Shown: positions 7,965 to 16,519, counted from the first letter of the stretch. The stretch is DNA of 64,000 nucleotides from Saccharopolyspora spinosa NRRL 18395 (GCF_000194155.1 NZ_GL877880.1:170641-234640), one strand, 5' to 3'. The notes: a model not told the origin generated them from the sequence alone. Numbers and translations are program-made.

Positions 7965-10853
7965 CTACTCCTGGGCCATGTCGACGAAGCGGCTGTAGTG
8001 CAACTGGTGGGCGACGGTGATCGTGGCCGTCGGACCGGCACGGTGCTTGGCCAGGATCAGGTCCGCCTCGCCCATCCGTGGGTCGTCCCGCTCGAACGCG
8101 TCCGGCCGGTGGATCAGGATCACCATGTCGGCGTCCTGTTCCAGCGAACCACTCTCACGCAGGTCCGACAGCTGCGGCCGCTTGTCCGTTCGCTGTTCCG
8201 GGCCTCGGTTCAGCTGGGAGATCGCGATCAGCGGGACTTCGAGTTCCTTCGCCAGCAGCTTGAGGTTTCGGGAGAACTCCGAGACCTCCTGCTGGCGGGA
8301 CTCGACACGCTTGCCGGACGTCATCAGCTGCATGTAGTCCAGGACGATCAGCTGGATGTCGTGGCGCTGCTTCAGCCGCCGCGCCTTCGCGCGGATCTCC
8401 ATCATCGTCAGGTTCGGCGAGTCGTCGACGAACAGCGGCGCCTCGCTGATCTCGCTCATCCGCCGCGCCAGCCGCGTCCAGTCGTCGTCGGTCATCCGAC
8501 CGCCGCGCATGTCGCCAAGCCGGATCCGGGCCTCCGCGGAGAGCATGCGCATGACGATCTCCGTGCGCCCCATCTCCAGCGAGAAGATGACGCTCCCAAG
8601 CCCATGTTTCACCGACACTGACCTGGCAATATCCAGTCCCAGTGTGGAGTTGTGGGTGGGAATCATCGAGTGCCCGGCCAGGTAGAGGTGATCTGGTGCG
8701 TCGACCTCGACGCACCGTACTGGCACGCTCGATACGGGGCGCACGTCGATGATGTAGCGCACGCTGGTGCGCTGGGTATTGCTGGCGGTACGCCGCTGCT
8801 GGTGGGCCAGGTTCTTGCGGTCGAGCCGGAATACTTCGTCTTCGGTTGTGAAGTTCAGTCGGTAGAAGGTTGAGGTTTCCTCACTGCGGCCACGTACCCG
8901 CTTGGTGGTGAGGGAGCACCTGTAACCGAGGCTGACGATGAGCTCACGGACGTCCAGCGCGAGACGTTCGTTTGTCACGCCGAAGGAAACCGAACCGGCG
9001 TGTTCAACGGTTCCGTCAGCGTCGAGCAAACCCGCGAGCAAGGCACGTCGCTGTTGCTCGGAGGCACGCAAGTACTCGGTGGGGATGTGTTTTTTTCCCA
9101 ACACGCCGAGCGTGCGCAAGCATGCGGCGAAAGTTCCGTGCCGGTCCTGGCAGTCCTGGCAACGTGGGCTGATGCCTCGTGCCGGATTGTCACAGTCAAT
9201 GCAGGTCAGCGGCGGTGGCTCGGTGCCGCGAGATCGTGCTTTCCGCGCGCAGGTGTAGGAGCACGCCCGGACGCTGAAGTAGCGGGGGGAGAAGATCGTG
9301 CCACAAACGAAGCACTCTCGGATGCGGGGCGGTTCGGGCATCCTCATCGAGTAACTAGTTCGTCCACGTTGGTCTGCTTCGAGACCTTCGTTGCCGATGT
9401 TGGCCAGGACCTGCGGGTCTGCGGAGGTGACCGGCGTACCGTTCGCATGTCCGTCGCCAAGCCAAGCGCCCAACATGTACGGCGGCACTGGGAGATCGGC
9501 GTGAGGTAGATCCAGGGGGGCGGCGTTGGGGACCGCGTAGTTCAGGCGTCCGTCTGAGCAACGGAGGCGCTTGTGGATCTCCTCAGTAGTGGCGATCTCG
9601 CTGTGCTGGATCGTCGTCGACGCGTTCGAAGGCCGAGTGATCCACTGGTCCAGCCGGTCGGGGAACCTCTGTTTGGAGAACGCGGCGATGCACCGGGTTC
9701 CGCTGCGTTTCGGCCTGGAGAAGGGATGGAAGGCTTTCTCGCCGTCCCACACCTTGGTGACGATGCGGTGCATCGTGTTGGCAAACTCGTCGCCTGGGGC
9801 GTGTGCTTCCTGGGAACTGATGAACTGGTCTTGCTCCGTCATCGAGTGCTTGTAGGAGGCTTTTACTCGATCGATTGACTCCTGCGACCAGTACAGCGAA
9901 GTTTTCGTTTCCGTGATCTGGCGGCGGTGGGCTCGTGTTGTGACCTTCCACTGATGTTCTGCGTCCGCGACGACCACAGACCCGTCGGAAAACACCACTT
10001 CGTAGCAGGGCCGGTTTTGCATGACGTCGGTAGTCGCGACCACCTTCGTCGGGTTGCCGTCTGCGCCGATCAGGTAGTCGCCGACCCCGACCTGGCCCAT
10101 CGTCGTCCAGCCGCCCGGGGTGGGCAGCGGCGTGTCCAGCCCCAACGCCTTTCCAACACCGGGACGCGCCGCAATGATGATCATCTGGCCGGGGTGGAGG
10201 CCGTTGGTCAGGGCGTCGAGGTCGGCGAATCCCGTCGGGATGCCCTGAGACTCCCCGCCGCGGGAGGCGATGGCGTCGATCTCGTCCATCGTCGGCTGGA
10301 GGAGCTCTTCGAGGACGTGGTAGTCCTCGCTGGCCCGGCGTTCCGTCACGTCGTAGATCGCGGACTGGGCCCGGTCGACGACCTCTTCGACCGCCGCACC
10401 CTCGGAGCCGTGGTAGCCGAGCTGCACGATCCGGGTGCCCGCCTCCACCAGGCGGCGCAGGATCGCCTTCTCCGAGACGATCTCCGCGTAGTAGCCGGCG
10501 TTCGCGGCCGTGGGTACCGTGGCGATCAGGGTGTGCAGGTACGGCGCGCCGCCGACCTTGAGCAGCTCCTGGCGGCGCTCCAGCTCGGCCGACACGGTGA
10601 TGGCGTCCGCCGGTTCGCCGCGGCCGTAGAGATCGAGGACGCAGTCGTAGATCGCCTGGTGCGCCGGCCGGTAGAAGTCGTTGGGGCTGAGCACCTCGAC
10701 GACGTCCGCGATGGCGTCCTTGCTCAGCATCATGCCGCCGAGCACGGACTGCTCCGCGGCGAGGTCCTGCGGGGGCTGCCGCTCGAAGGTTCCGCCGCTG
10801 GACCCGCCGTCGTCGGCGAAGTACGGATCCACCCGCTCGTCGGGCACCGCCAC
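7965..10853 (-). CDS. dnaB: Replicative DNA helicase DnaB with in-frame intein
   Basis: DnaB is the hexameric fork helicase. The N-terminal DnaB domain starts PPQDLAAEQSVLGGMMLS, and the RecA-like domain has Walker A ARPGVGK-STLG. This is split after the Lys by a 500-residue intein (8649-10148). The C-extein has LIVLDYMQLM (Walker B), SQLNRGPEQRTDKRPQLSDL and the ILAKHRAGPT loop. Without the intein the protein is about 462 residues, normal for actinobacteria. GTG 10853 was chosen because GGAGGAGGT lies 10 bases upstream; in-frame GTG 10889 or an ATG at 10946 are possible. It follows rplI in the same direction but is separated by a terminator and about 400 bases with DnaA-box-like sites, so it probably has its own promoter. 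Confidence 0.93.
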   Translation of the reverse strand: MAVPDERVDPYFADDGGSSGGTFERQPPQDLAAEQSVLGGMMLSKDAIADVVEVLSPNDFYRPAHQAIYDCVLDLYGRGEPADAITVSAELERRQELLKVGGAPYLHTLIATVPTAANAGYYAEIVSEKAILRRLVEAGTRIVQLGYHGSEGAAVEEVVDRAQSAIYDVTERRASEDYHVLEELLQPTMDEIDAIASRGGESQGIPTGFADLDALTNGLHPGQMIIIAARPGVGKALGLDTPLPTPGGWTTMGQVGVGDYLIGADGNPTKVVATTDVMQNRPCYEVVFSDGSVVVADAEHQWKVTTRAHRRQITETKTSLYWSQESIDRVKASYKHSMTEQDQFISSQEAHAPGDEFANTMHRIVTKVWDGEKAFHPFSRPKRSGTRCIAAFSKQRFPDRLDQWITRPSNASTTIQHSEIATTEEIHKRLRCSDGRLNYAVPNAAPLDLPHADLPVPPYMLGAWLGDGHANGTPVTSADPQVLANIGNEGLEADQRGRTSYSMRMPEPPRIRECFVCGTIFSPRYFSVRACSYTCARKARSRGTEPPPLTCIDCDNPARGISPRCQDCQDRHGTFAACLRTLGVLGKKHIPTEYLRASEQQRRALLAGLLDADGTVEHAGSVSFGVTNERLALDVRELIVSLGYRCSLTTKRVRGRSEETSTFYRLNFTTEDEVFRLDRKNLAHQQRRTASNTQRTSVRYIIDVRPVSSVPVRCVEVDAPDHLYLAGHSMIPTHNSTLGLDIARSVSVKHGLGSVIFSLEMGRTEIVMRMLSAEARIRLGDMRGGRMTDDDWTRLARRMSEISEAPLFVDDSPNLTMMEIRAKARRLKQRHDIQLIVLDYMQLMTSGKRVESRQQEVSEFSRNLKLLAKELEVPLIAISQLNRGPEQRTDKRPQLSDLRESGSLEQDADMVILIHRPDAFERDDPRMGEADLILAKHRAGPTATITVAHQLHYSRFVDMAQE
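8649..10148 (-). other. DnaB intein, class 3, with LAGLIDADG endonuclease
   Basis: 500 residues inserted in the Walker A loop between Lys and Ser. It starts with Ala (ALGLDTPLPTPGGW), not Cys or Ser, and ends IPTHN before Ser+1. The class 3 signature is present: Trp in AEHQWKVTT (block B), Cys in VPVRCVEVD (block F) and Thr in IPTHN (block G). In class 3 inteins the block F Cys makes the first branched intermediate. The endonuclease has two dodecapeptide motifs, YMLGAWLGDGHA and LLAGLLDADGTV. Between them lie eight cysteines as two likely zinc knuckles (CxxC-x13-CxxxC and CxxC-x10-CxxC). The DnaB-b site is known for such inteins in mycobacteria. Confidence 0.9.
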
Positions 10854-10953
10854 CGGACCCGTCACCTCCTCCGGCGCCAAGACGATCACACGTGGTCGGC
10901 GCGACCGCCCGCGCGCGAAGCTAGATCGCCCGCTCGGAGCAAGCAAATCAAGC

Positions 10954-11049
10954 TGTGGACAAAGCTCGGGACAACCTGTGGATAGATTGAATCGAGCTGG
11001 GGATAACTCGCGTCAGCCTTCCGCGCGGCTGGGGACAACTTGGGGACAA
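10954..11049. promoter_or_regulatory. Cluster of six DnaA-box-like sites upstream of dnaB
   Basis: Nine-base sites all in one orientation: TGTGGACAA (10954-10962, exact inverse of the actinomycete box TTGTCCACA), TCGGGACAA (10966), TGTGGATAG (10977), TGGGGATAA (10998), TGGGGACAA (11030) and TGGGGACAA (11041). Density is one per 16 bases. They lie between dnaB and the rplI terminator, where DnaA could regulate dnaB or be titrated. Spacing is irregular and four sites deviate from consensus. Confidence 0.5.
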
Positions 11050-11201
11050 GTGGGCATGATCGACAACAAACCCCAGGTCAACCGCTGTGCGCAGGCTGTG
11101 GAAGAAATCCGTGGAAAAGTCCCGGTGTGTCGCGCTCGTCGGCGTGTCGGAAATGGCGTGACTCGGCCACCACCATGACCGCCGGGCACGCACCGGACGC
11201 A

Positions 11202-11242
11202 GCATCGTCCACCCGTCACACGAATGTCGGAGTGGACGATGC
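11202..11242 (-). terminator. Hairpin terminator after rplI
   Basis: Perfect 11-base inverted repeat GCATCGTCCAC / GTGGACGATGC with a 19-base loop, 28 bases past the rplI stop. It ends the ribosomal operon before dnaB. No long T-run is present, as is common in actinobacteria. Confidence 0.6.
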
Positions 11243-11269
11243 CGCGTTGTGGAAACCGGTACTACCGGG

Positions 11270-11722
11270 TCACTGCTCGCTAGCGACCTGGACGCTGACG
11301 TTGGCCGTCACGTCCGGGTGCAGCTGCACGTCGACGACGTGCTTGCCCAGCGACTTGATGTGGCCGCGCAGCGAGACCGAACGCTTGTCCAGGCTCGGGC
11401 CACCGGCCTTGCGCACCGCGGTGACGACGTCGCCGCTGGTGATCGAGCCGAACAGCTTGCCCTGCGAGGACACCTTCGCGGTCAGTGTGACCGAGCCCAG
11501 GTCCTTCAGCTGCTGCTTGAGCTCGTGGGCGTGCTCCAGGTTGCGCACCCGGCGGTTCTCCTGCACGCGGCGGATCGTTTCGATCTGCTTCTGCGCGCCC
11601 TTGGTGGCCACGATGGCCAGGCTGCGGGGCAGCAGGTAGTTGCGCGCGTAACCGTCCTTGACCTCGACGATGTCGCCAGACTCGCCGAGACCGGTCACGT
11701 CAGCGGTGAGGATGATCTTCAC
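11270..11722 (-). CDS. rplI: 50S ribosomal protein L9
   Basis: 150 residues, normal length. The N-terminal domain is MKIILTADVTGLGESGDIVE with VKDGYARNYLLPRSLA, the L9 signature, followed by the long connecting helix (QIETIRRVQENRRVRNLEHA). The C-terminal RNA-binding domain is KLFGSITSGDVVTAVR. It binds 23S rRNA near the L1 stalk and helps keep the reading frame. GGAAGGAG lies 6 to 8 bases before the ATG, just after the rpsR stop. It is the last gene of rpsF-ssb-rpsR-rplI. Confidence 0.97.
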   Translation of the reverse strand: MKIILTADVTGLGESGDIVEVKDGYARNYLLPRSLAIVATKGAQKQIETIRRVQENRRVRNLEHAHELKQQLKDLGSVTLTAKVSSQGKLFGSITSGDVVTAVRKAGGPSLDKRSVSLRGHIKSLGKHVVDVQLHPDVTANVSVQVASEQ

Positions 11723-11740
11723 GACGTGTCTCCTTCCGGA

Positions 11741-11951
11741 TCAGCGAGCGGTCGAGGTGTAGGGCAGCAGAGCCATCTCGCGGGCGTTCTTCACCGCAAT
11801 GGCGACGTCGCGCTGGTGCTGGCTGCAGTTGCCGGTCACGCGACGGGCACGGATCTAGCAGCGTCGTGTCCTTGTAGTCGATCTGCGCCGCCTTGTCCTT
11901 GCAGAACACGCAGACCTTCTTCTTCGGCTTGCGCACGGGCGCCTTGGCCAT
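11741..11951 (-). pseudogene. rpsR: 30S ribosomal protein S18 with a 26-nt internal deletion
   Basis: The N-terminus MAKAPVRKPKKKVCVFCKDK with AAQIDYKDTTLL is a normal zinc-type (CVFC) S18. At about 11855 the codons for roughly RKFISDRGK are missing and the frame shifts. In the other frame the protein continues IRARRVTGNCSQHQRDVAIA and ends at the normal position (YTSTAR, TGA 11741-11743). The span is 211 bases where 237 would encode the usual 78 residues, so 26 bases are gone. In frame, translation would run into rplI. The rest of the operon is intact. Either the assembly is wrong here or the cell depends on a second, zinc-free S18 paralogue elsewhere, which many actinobacteria have. Confidence 0.8.
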
Positions 11952-11996
11952 CGGTCTTCCTCCTGAACGAAAACTTCGTAAGCGTTGCTGCGCCGT

Positions 11997-12479
11997 TTAG
12001 AACGGCGGCTCGTCGCTGAACCCACCACCGGAACCGGCGGGCGGCGCGGAACCCCACGGGTCGTCGGCCGGGGGACCGGACGGGCCCCCGCCACCGCTGA
12101 AGCCACTGCCGCCGCGGCTGACCTTGTTCACCTTGGCGGTCGCGTAGCGCAGGGACGGCCCGATCTCGTCGACCTCGAGTTCGACGACGGTGCGCTTCTC
12201 GCCTTCCTTCGTCTCGAAGGAACGCTGCCGCAGCCTGCCCTGCACGACGACCCGCATGCCGCGGGTCAGCGACTCGGCCACGTTCTCCGCGGCCTGCCGC
12301 CAGATGTTGCAGCGCAGGAACAGGGCCTCGCCGTCCTTCCACTCGCCGGTCTGGCGGTCGAAGGTCCGGGGCGTGGAGGCCACCGTGAAGTTCGCGACTG
12401 CGGCACCGGACGGGGTGAAGCGCAGCTCCGGATCAGCGGTCAGGTTGCCGACCACCGTGATTACCGTTTCACCAGCCAT
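11997..12479 (-). CDS. ssb: Single-stranded DNA-binding protein
   Basis: 160 residues. OB-fold domain (1-112): ITVVGNLTADPELRFTPSG, ANFTVASTPRTFDRQTGEWK, LFLRCNIWRQAAENVAESL and MRVVVQGRLRQRSFETKEGE. Then comes a flexible Gly/Pro-rich tail and the acidic tip DEPPF that recruits replication and repair proteins. It binds ssDNA as a tetramer. The position between rpsF and rpsR is the conserved actinobacterial and firmicute arrangement. The stop is 45 bases before the rpsR start. Confidence 0.97.
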   Translation of the reverse strand: MAGETVITVVGNLTADPELRFTPSGAAVANFTVASTPRTFDRQTGEWKDGEALFLRCNIWRQAAENVAESLTRGMRVVVQGRLRQRSFETKEGEKRTVVELEVDEIGPSLRYATAKVNKVSRGGSGFSGGGGPSGPPADDPWGSAPPAGSGGGFSDEPPF

Positions 12480-12520
12480 GACCTGGGACTCCAGTCTGGT
12501 CGTTAGCGGAATCTAGCCGG

Positions 12521-12862
12521 TCAGGCGGACGCCTGAGCGGCGCGGGCCTTGGCGGCGCGCGCGGCCTTGCGGGGCTCGACGATCTTGCGGATGACCTTCG
12601 TCCGCAGGATCGACTCGTTGAGGTTCAGCTGCCGGTCCAGTTCCTTGATGGTGGCCGGCTCGCTGTTGAGGTCCAGGACGACGTAGATGCCCTCGGCGTT
12701 CTTCTCGATCTCGAACGAGAGACGCCGGCGGCCCCAGACGTCGACCTTCTCGACGGTGCCACCGTCGTTGCGGACAACGTTGAGGAAGTTCTCCAAGGAC
12801 GGAGCGACGGTGCGCTCGTCCAGGCTCGGGTCCAGGATGACCATGAGCTCGTAGTGACGCAT
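12521..12862 (-). CDS. rpsF: 30S ribosomal protein S6
   Basis: 113 residues from MRHYELMVILDPSLDERTV. The S6 fold is seen in VEKVDVWGRRRLSFEIEK and GIYVVLDLNSEPATIKELDR; the C-terminal tail is Ala/Lys-rich. It binds 16S rRNA with S18 in the platform. An ATG nine bases upstream (MVFMRHYE) lies only three bases after GGAGG; family alignments favour the inner ATG 12862. First gene of the operon; the promoter must lie in 12863-13096. Confidence 0.96.
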   Translation of the reverse strand: MRHYELMVILDPSLDERTVAPSLENFLNVVRNDGGTVEKVDVWGRRRLSFEIEKNAEGIYVVLDLNSEPATIKELDRQLNLNESILRTKVIRKIVEPRKAARAAKARAAQASA

Positions 12863-13096
12863 GAAGACCATTCACCTCCTGTGGACTCACGGCCACGGGC
12901 TCTCCGTGGCAGGAGGGTCGTTCGCGTCGACGAACTGGACAAGGCTAGCAAGCGGCACCGACGGCACCGGCATCACCCCTGCTCCGGCACCCGCCGCTCG
13001 TGGTTCCGTATTTCCGCTGAAATCGAAGGTCCGATTTACATTCAAGTTGCGGGACCGGGACCGGGACCGGGTGGGATGGTCGCCGCAGCCAGGGGG

Positions 13097-14059
13097 TCAG
13101 TTGCGGCGGAGGACCCAGCTTCGGGCGAGGGCCGCCGTGACCACCGCCAGCGAGATCGCCGCGAGCAGCACCGGGGCCGCGACCCGCTCGGTCACCTCGG
13201 TCGGCAGCGCCTCCGCCTTGCCCGCGGCGCGGATCTCCTCCTGCTGCTCGCGGGTCTTCTGCTGATCCTGGGCCCGCTGCTTCGCCAGGTCGCCGACTTT
13301 CGGGGTCAGGCCGGGGACCTGACCGTAGCTGGTCTCGGCCCACGGCAGCGATCCTCCCTGGAGGTCCCACAGGCTGGGCGGCAGGACACTGATCGCGCCC
13401 GGCACCCCGCTGCTGGGGGTCAGGGTCGGTGCCGGCGTCGTGACGACCGGTGGCGTCGTGACGACCGGTGGCGGCGTGGTCGGGCTCGGCAGCTGCGTCG
13501 CGCTGGGTTTGGGCGTCGGTGTCGGCTTCGCCTTCTCGGGGGTCGGCTGCTCGGACGACAGTGGCGGCTGTTCCTCCGGGCGCTTCGCCTTGACCGTGAG
13601 GGCGTTGCCGAGGCTGACCAGGTTGGTGAAGTGCCAGGTCACCGCGTCGACCTGGTCGGCGGGCAGGCCGATCTCGGCGAGCCGCGGCGCGGCAGCCTTG
13701 GCGATGTCCTTGCCGGAATAGAAGGTGTGGCCCTCGGGCGCGGCGCCGAGCGAGATCGGCGCGAGCTCCTTGAAACGTTCCGCAGCGTCGGCGGCCTGGC
13801 CTAAGGCCAGCGGCATGGCGAGCAGCACGGCTTCGCGGACCTTGAAGTCCAGCGTCGATGGCGCGATGGTGATCTGCTGCCCTGGTTCCGCCTCGACCGT
13901 CGCCAGGGGCTGGTCGACGAGCAGCGGATCGGCGGCGTTCGCGATTCCCGCGCCGAGGAAGGTGCTGGCGGTGATGACGAGGCCCACGAGTCCGGCGGAC
14001 ACGGTCCGGCCGAGCACGTTCGACCGGTACTGCGGATTGGGTTTCCCCCGTGCGCCCAT
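13097..14059 (-). CDS. Exported, membrane-anchored protein with Pro/Thr-rich stalk
   Basis: 320 residues from MGARGKPNPQYRSNV, preceded by GGGGAGG. There is a signal peptide at about 16-45 (hydrophobic VSAGLVGLVITASTFLGAGI, cleavage near ANA-AD). A folded ectodomain at about 46-185 (VRLQ-poor, with DFKVREAVLLAMPLALGQAA) follows. A Pro/Thr stalk at about 190-245 has repeated PPVVTTP. A C-terminal transmembrane helix is followed by RSWVLRRN as a positive stop. The topology is outside-facing with a single anchor. I do not recognise the ectodomain. It is the divergent neighbour of nfo, without an obvious functional link. Confidence 0.75.
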   Translation of the reverse strand: MGARGKPNPQYRSNVLGRTVSAGLVGLVITASTFLGAGIANAADPLLVDQPLATVEAEPGQQITIAPSTLDFKVREAVLLAMPLALGQAADAAERFKELAPISLGAAPEGHTFYSGKDIAKAAAPRLAEIGLPADQVDAVTWHFTNLVSLGNALTVKAKRPEEQPPLSSEQPTPEKAKPTPTPKPSATQLPSPTTPPPVVTTPPVVTTPAPTLTPSSGVPGAISVLPPSLWDLQGGSLPWAETSYGQVPGLTPKVGDLAKQRAQDQQKTREQQEEIRAAGKAEALPTEVTERVAAPVLLAAISLAVVTAALARSWVLRRN

Positions 14060-14241
14060 CTCTCGCCTCCCCAAGGCAGTGCGAATCCCGATCACTCTCT
14101 CAAGATTAATAACGCGCGCACACCGCCGTTGGTGACGTCCGGCCGGCGAAAGGAACGAGTTCTCGCGCTGCGGGATCGGGGTGGGCGATCCGCTGGTCAA
14201 GCCGACGGGAGGCGAACCCGCCCGCCGCCTAGACTTCGGGT

Positions 14242-15009
14242 ATGCGTATCGGCGCCCACGTTCGCGATGATGACCCGTTGGCCGCCGCCGCCGAGCGCGG
14301 CGCGGAGGTCGTGCAGTTCTTCCTGTCGGACCCGCAGGGCTGGAAGGCCCCGAAGCCGCACCCGCAGGCCGAGCAGTTGCGAGACAGCGACGTGGCGGTG
14401 TTCATCCACGCGCCGTACGTCATCAACGTGGCTTCGCTGAACAACCGGATCCGGATTCCGTCCCGCAAGGCGGTGGGGCAGCAGGCCAAGGCGGCGGCCG
14501 CGGTGGGCGCGCAGGGCCTGATCGTGCACGGCGGGCACGTGACGAAGGACGACGAGCCGGCCGAGGGCGTGTCGAACTGGCGCAAACTGTTCGAGCGGCA
14601 GGCCACGGAGGGCGGCTTCGAGGTGCCGATCCTGATCGAGAACACCGCCGGCGGGGCGAATGCGATGGCTCGGCGGTTCGACGCGCTGGCGCGGCTGTGG
14701 GATGCGGTCGGCGAGTTCGGGGCGGGGTTCTGCCTGGACACCTGCCACGCGCACGCGGCGGGCGAGGAGCTGCTGGACGTCGTGGACCGGGTGAAGGCGA
14801 TCACCGGGCGGATCGACCTGGTGCACCTCAACGATTCGCGGGACGAGTTCGGATCGTCGCGGGACCGGCACGCGAACATCGGCGCGGGCAACATCGACCC
14901 GGACCTGCTGGTCGCGGTGTGCGCGAACGCGGGGGCGCCGGTGGTGGTGGAGACCCCGGACGAGGGCCAGGCCGACGACATCGCGTTCCTCCGCAGCAAG
15001 GTCGCCTGA
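14242..15009 (+). CDS. nfo: Deoxyribonuclease IV (AP endonuclease family 2)
   Basis: 255 residues, TIM-barrel enzyme that nicks DNA 5' of abasic sites in base-excision repair. Zinc and active-site motifs in order: MRIGAHV, FIHAPYVINVAS, LIVHGGHV, ILIENTAGG, FCLDTCHAHAAG, LVHLNDSRDEFGSSRDRHANI and VVVETPDEGQ. All expected His/Glu/Asp ligands are visible. It is slightly shorter than E. coli Nfo, as usual for actinobacterial homologues. It is followed by a perfect 18-bp hairpin. Confidence 0.93.
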   Translation: MRIGAHVRDDDPLAAAAERGAEVVQFFLSDPQGWKAPKPHPQAEQLRDSDVAVFIHAPYVINVASLNNRIRIPSRKAVGQQAKAAAAVGAQGLIVHGGHVTKDDEPAEGVSNWRKLFERQATEGGFEVPILIENTAGGANAMARRFDALARLWDAVGEFGAGFCLDTCHAHAAGEELLDVVDRVKAITGRIDLVHLNDSRDEFGSSRDRHANIGAGNIDPDLLVAVCANAGAPVVVETPDEGQADDIAFLRSKVA

Positions 15010-15025
15010 ACACATTGACTTCTCC

Positions 15026-15076
15026 GGGTGAGGGGCACCCTTGGGCGGCTATGGCACTCAAGGGTGCCCCTCACCC
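15026..15076 (+). terminator. Perfect 18-bp hairpin after nfo
   Basis: Arms GGGTGAGGGGCACCCTTG (15026-15043) and its exact reverse complement (15059-15076) with a 15-base loop, 17 bases past the nfo stop and 18 bases before the next start. Works as a terminator or insulator. Confidence 0.75.
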
Positions 15077-15094
15077 CGGTATCGAACGGGTGGA

Positions 15095-16519
15095 GTGATC
15101 GGCATCAGCGCTAGGACGACCCGCGGGTTGACGATCTCCGGTTTGGTCGCGCTGTGCATGTTCACCGCGTTGGCGTTGGCGTTGGGCTACGCGAACAAGG
15201 CGCGCTGCACCGGCCCGCTCTACGACGAGTGGGGGCGTTCGGAGCCCGCCTACCAGGAGCGGGCCTACGGCGATGTGTGCTACTCGGACATCCAGAACCT
15301 GTGGATCGGCCGGGACATCGATCGGCACGTCTTCCCCTACGTGAACGGGGGGATCGCGGCCGACGGGACGTTGTACGGCGGGGTGGTCGAGTACCCGGTG
15401 CTGACCGGGGTGCTGATCTGGTTGGGCGCGATGTTCGCCCACACGGACGCGGGTTTCCTGGCCGCGTCGGCGTTGTTGATGACGCCGTTCGGGTTGGCCG
15501 TCGCGTGGTGGTTGGGCAGGTTGAGCGGCTGGCGGGCGTTGTTGTGGGCGCTCAGCCCGCCGCTGGTGCTTTATGCCTTCCACAACTGGGATTTGCCTGT
15601 CGTGGCGTGCGCGGCCGGCGCGGTGTTCGTCGTGCATCGGTGGACGTCGGCGTCGTTGCGCCGTCGCGCGACGGCGGCCGCGGTGTTGTTCGGCCTGGGT
15701 TTCGCGCTGAAGTTGTATCCGGCGCTTTTCGTGCTGCCGTTGGCGTTGTACGTGCTGACCGAGGGCCGGGGCGAGGCGCGGCGGTTCGACGTGCGCGGCG
15801 CGTTGCAGGTCGTGGGGGCGGCGGTCGGGACGGCGGTGCTGGCGAACCTGCCGTTCATGTTGGCCGGGTTCGGCGGTTGGCTGGCGTCGTTCGACTTCCA
15901 GTCGCGCCGGCAGGTGGACATCAGCACGAACTCGGTCTGGTACTGGGGCTTTCGGCACTGGACCGACTCCGAGGGCTTCCAGTCGGCGATGGGTGTGGTG
16001 TCGCCGCTGCTGATCTTGTTGTCGTTCGCGGTCGCCTGCGCGGTGGGTTGGTTGCGGTACGAGCGTGCCGGGACCTATCCGTGGATCCAGGTGTCGGCGG
16101 CGATGCTGTGCGGTTTCCTGCTGCTGCACAAGGTGCATTCGCCGCAGTACACGTTGTGGCTGCTGCCGTTCTTCGTGCTGGTGTCGGTGCGTTGGGGCTG
16201 GATCGTGGCGTACCTGGTGGCGGACGTGGCGATGGGCATCAGCATCTTCCGCTGGTTCTACCTGAACATGTCGGGTCTGCCCGGCGGCATCCACGACGGT
16301 TTCACCGCGCAGGCGTTGATGATCGGGGTTTGGGGTCGGGCGGCGCTGCTGGTCGGCCTGTTCGTGGCGTTCCTCGCCGCCCGTTCCACTGTGGACGATC
16401 TCGGCCCCGGTGGACCGAGCGGCGCAGCACGTGCGCTGCCGGACCTCGCCGACCACGACGTTCCAATCAGTACGCCCGGCAACGGTGATCAGCGAGGTCG
16501 AAGCCGGTGGGCTAGGTGA
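15095..16519 (+). CDS. Glycosyltransferase 87 family membrane protein (DUF2029)
   Basis: 474 residues with about ten hydrophobic helices. GT87 features: a large extracytoplasmic loop after TM1 (CTGPLYDEWGRSEPAYQERA, then CYSDIQNLW), the acidic VEYPVLTGVLIW, HNWDLPVVA, GFALKLYPALFVLPLA, and HKVHSPQYTLWLLPFF near the end. Such enzymes use polyprenyl-phosphate mannose or arabinose to build cell-envelope glycans; the specific sugar is unknown. GTG 15095 starts just before the first helix with GGGTGGA upstream. The last 50 or so residues read through a decayed DUF3224 gene in another frame, so the natural C-terminus may have been shorter. Confidence 0.8.
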   Translation: MIGISARTTRGLTISGLVALCMFTALALALGYANKARCTGPLYDEWGRSEPAYQERAYGDVCYSDIQNLWIGRDIDRHVFPYVNGGIAADGTLYGGVVEYPVLTGVLIWLGAMFAHTDAGFLAASALLMTPFGLAVAWWLGRLSGWRALLWALSPPLVLYAFHNWDLPVVACAAGAVFVVHRWTSASLRRRATAAAVLFGLGFALKLYPALFVLPLALYVLTEGRGEARRFDVRGALQVVGAAVGTAVLANLPFMLAGFGGWLASFDFQSRRQVDISTNSVWYWGFRHWTDSEGFQSAMGVVSPLLILLSFAVACAVGWLRYERAGTYPWIQVSAAMLCGFLLLHKVHSPQYTLWLLPFFVLVSVRWGWIVAYLVADVAMGISIFRWFYLNMSGLPGGIHDGFTAQALMIGVWGRAALLVGLFVAFLAARSTVDDLGPGGPSGAARALPDLADHDVPISTPGNGDQRGRSRWAR

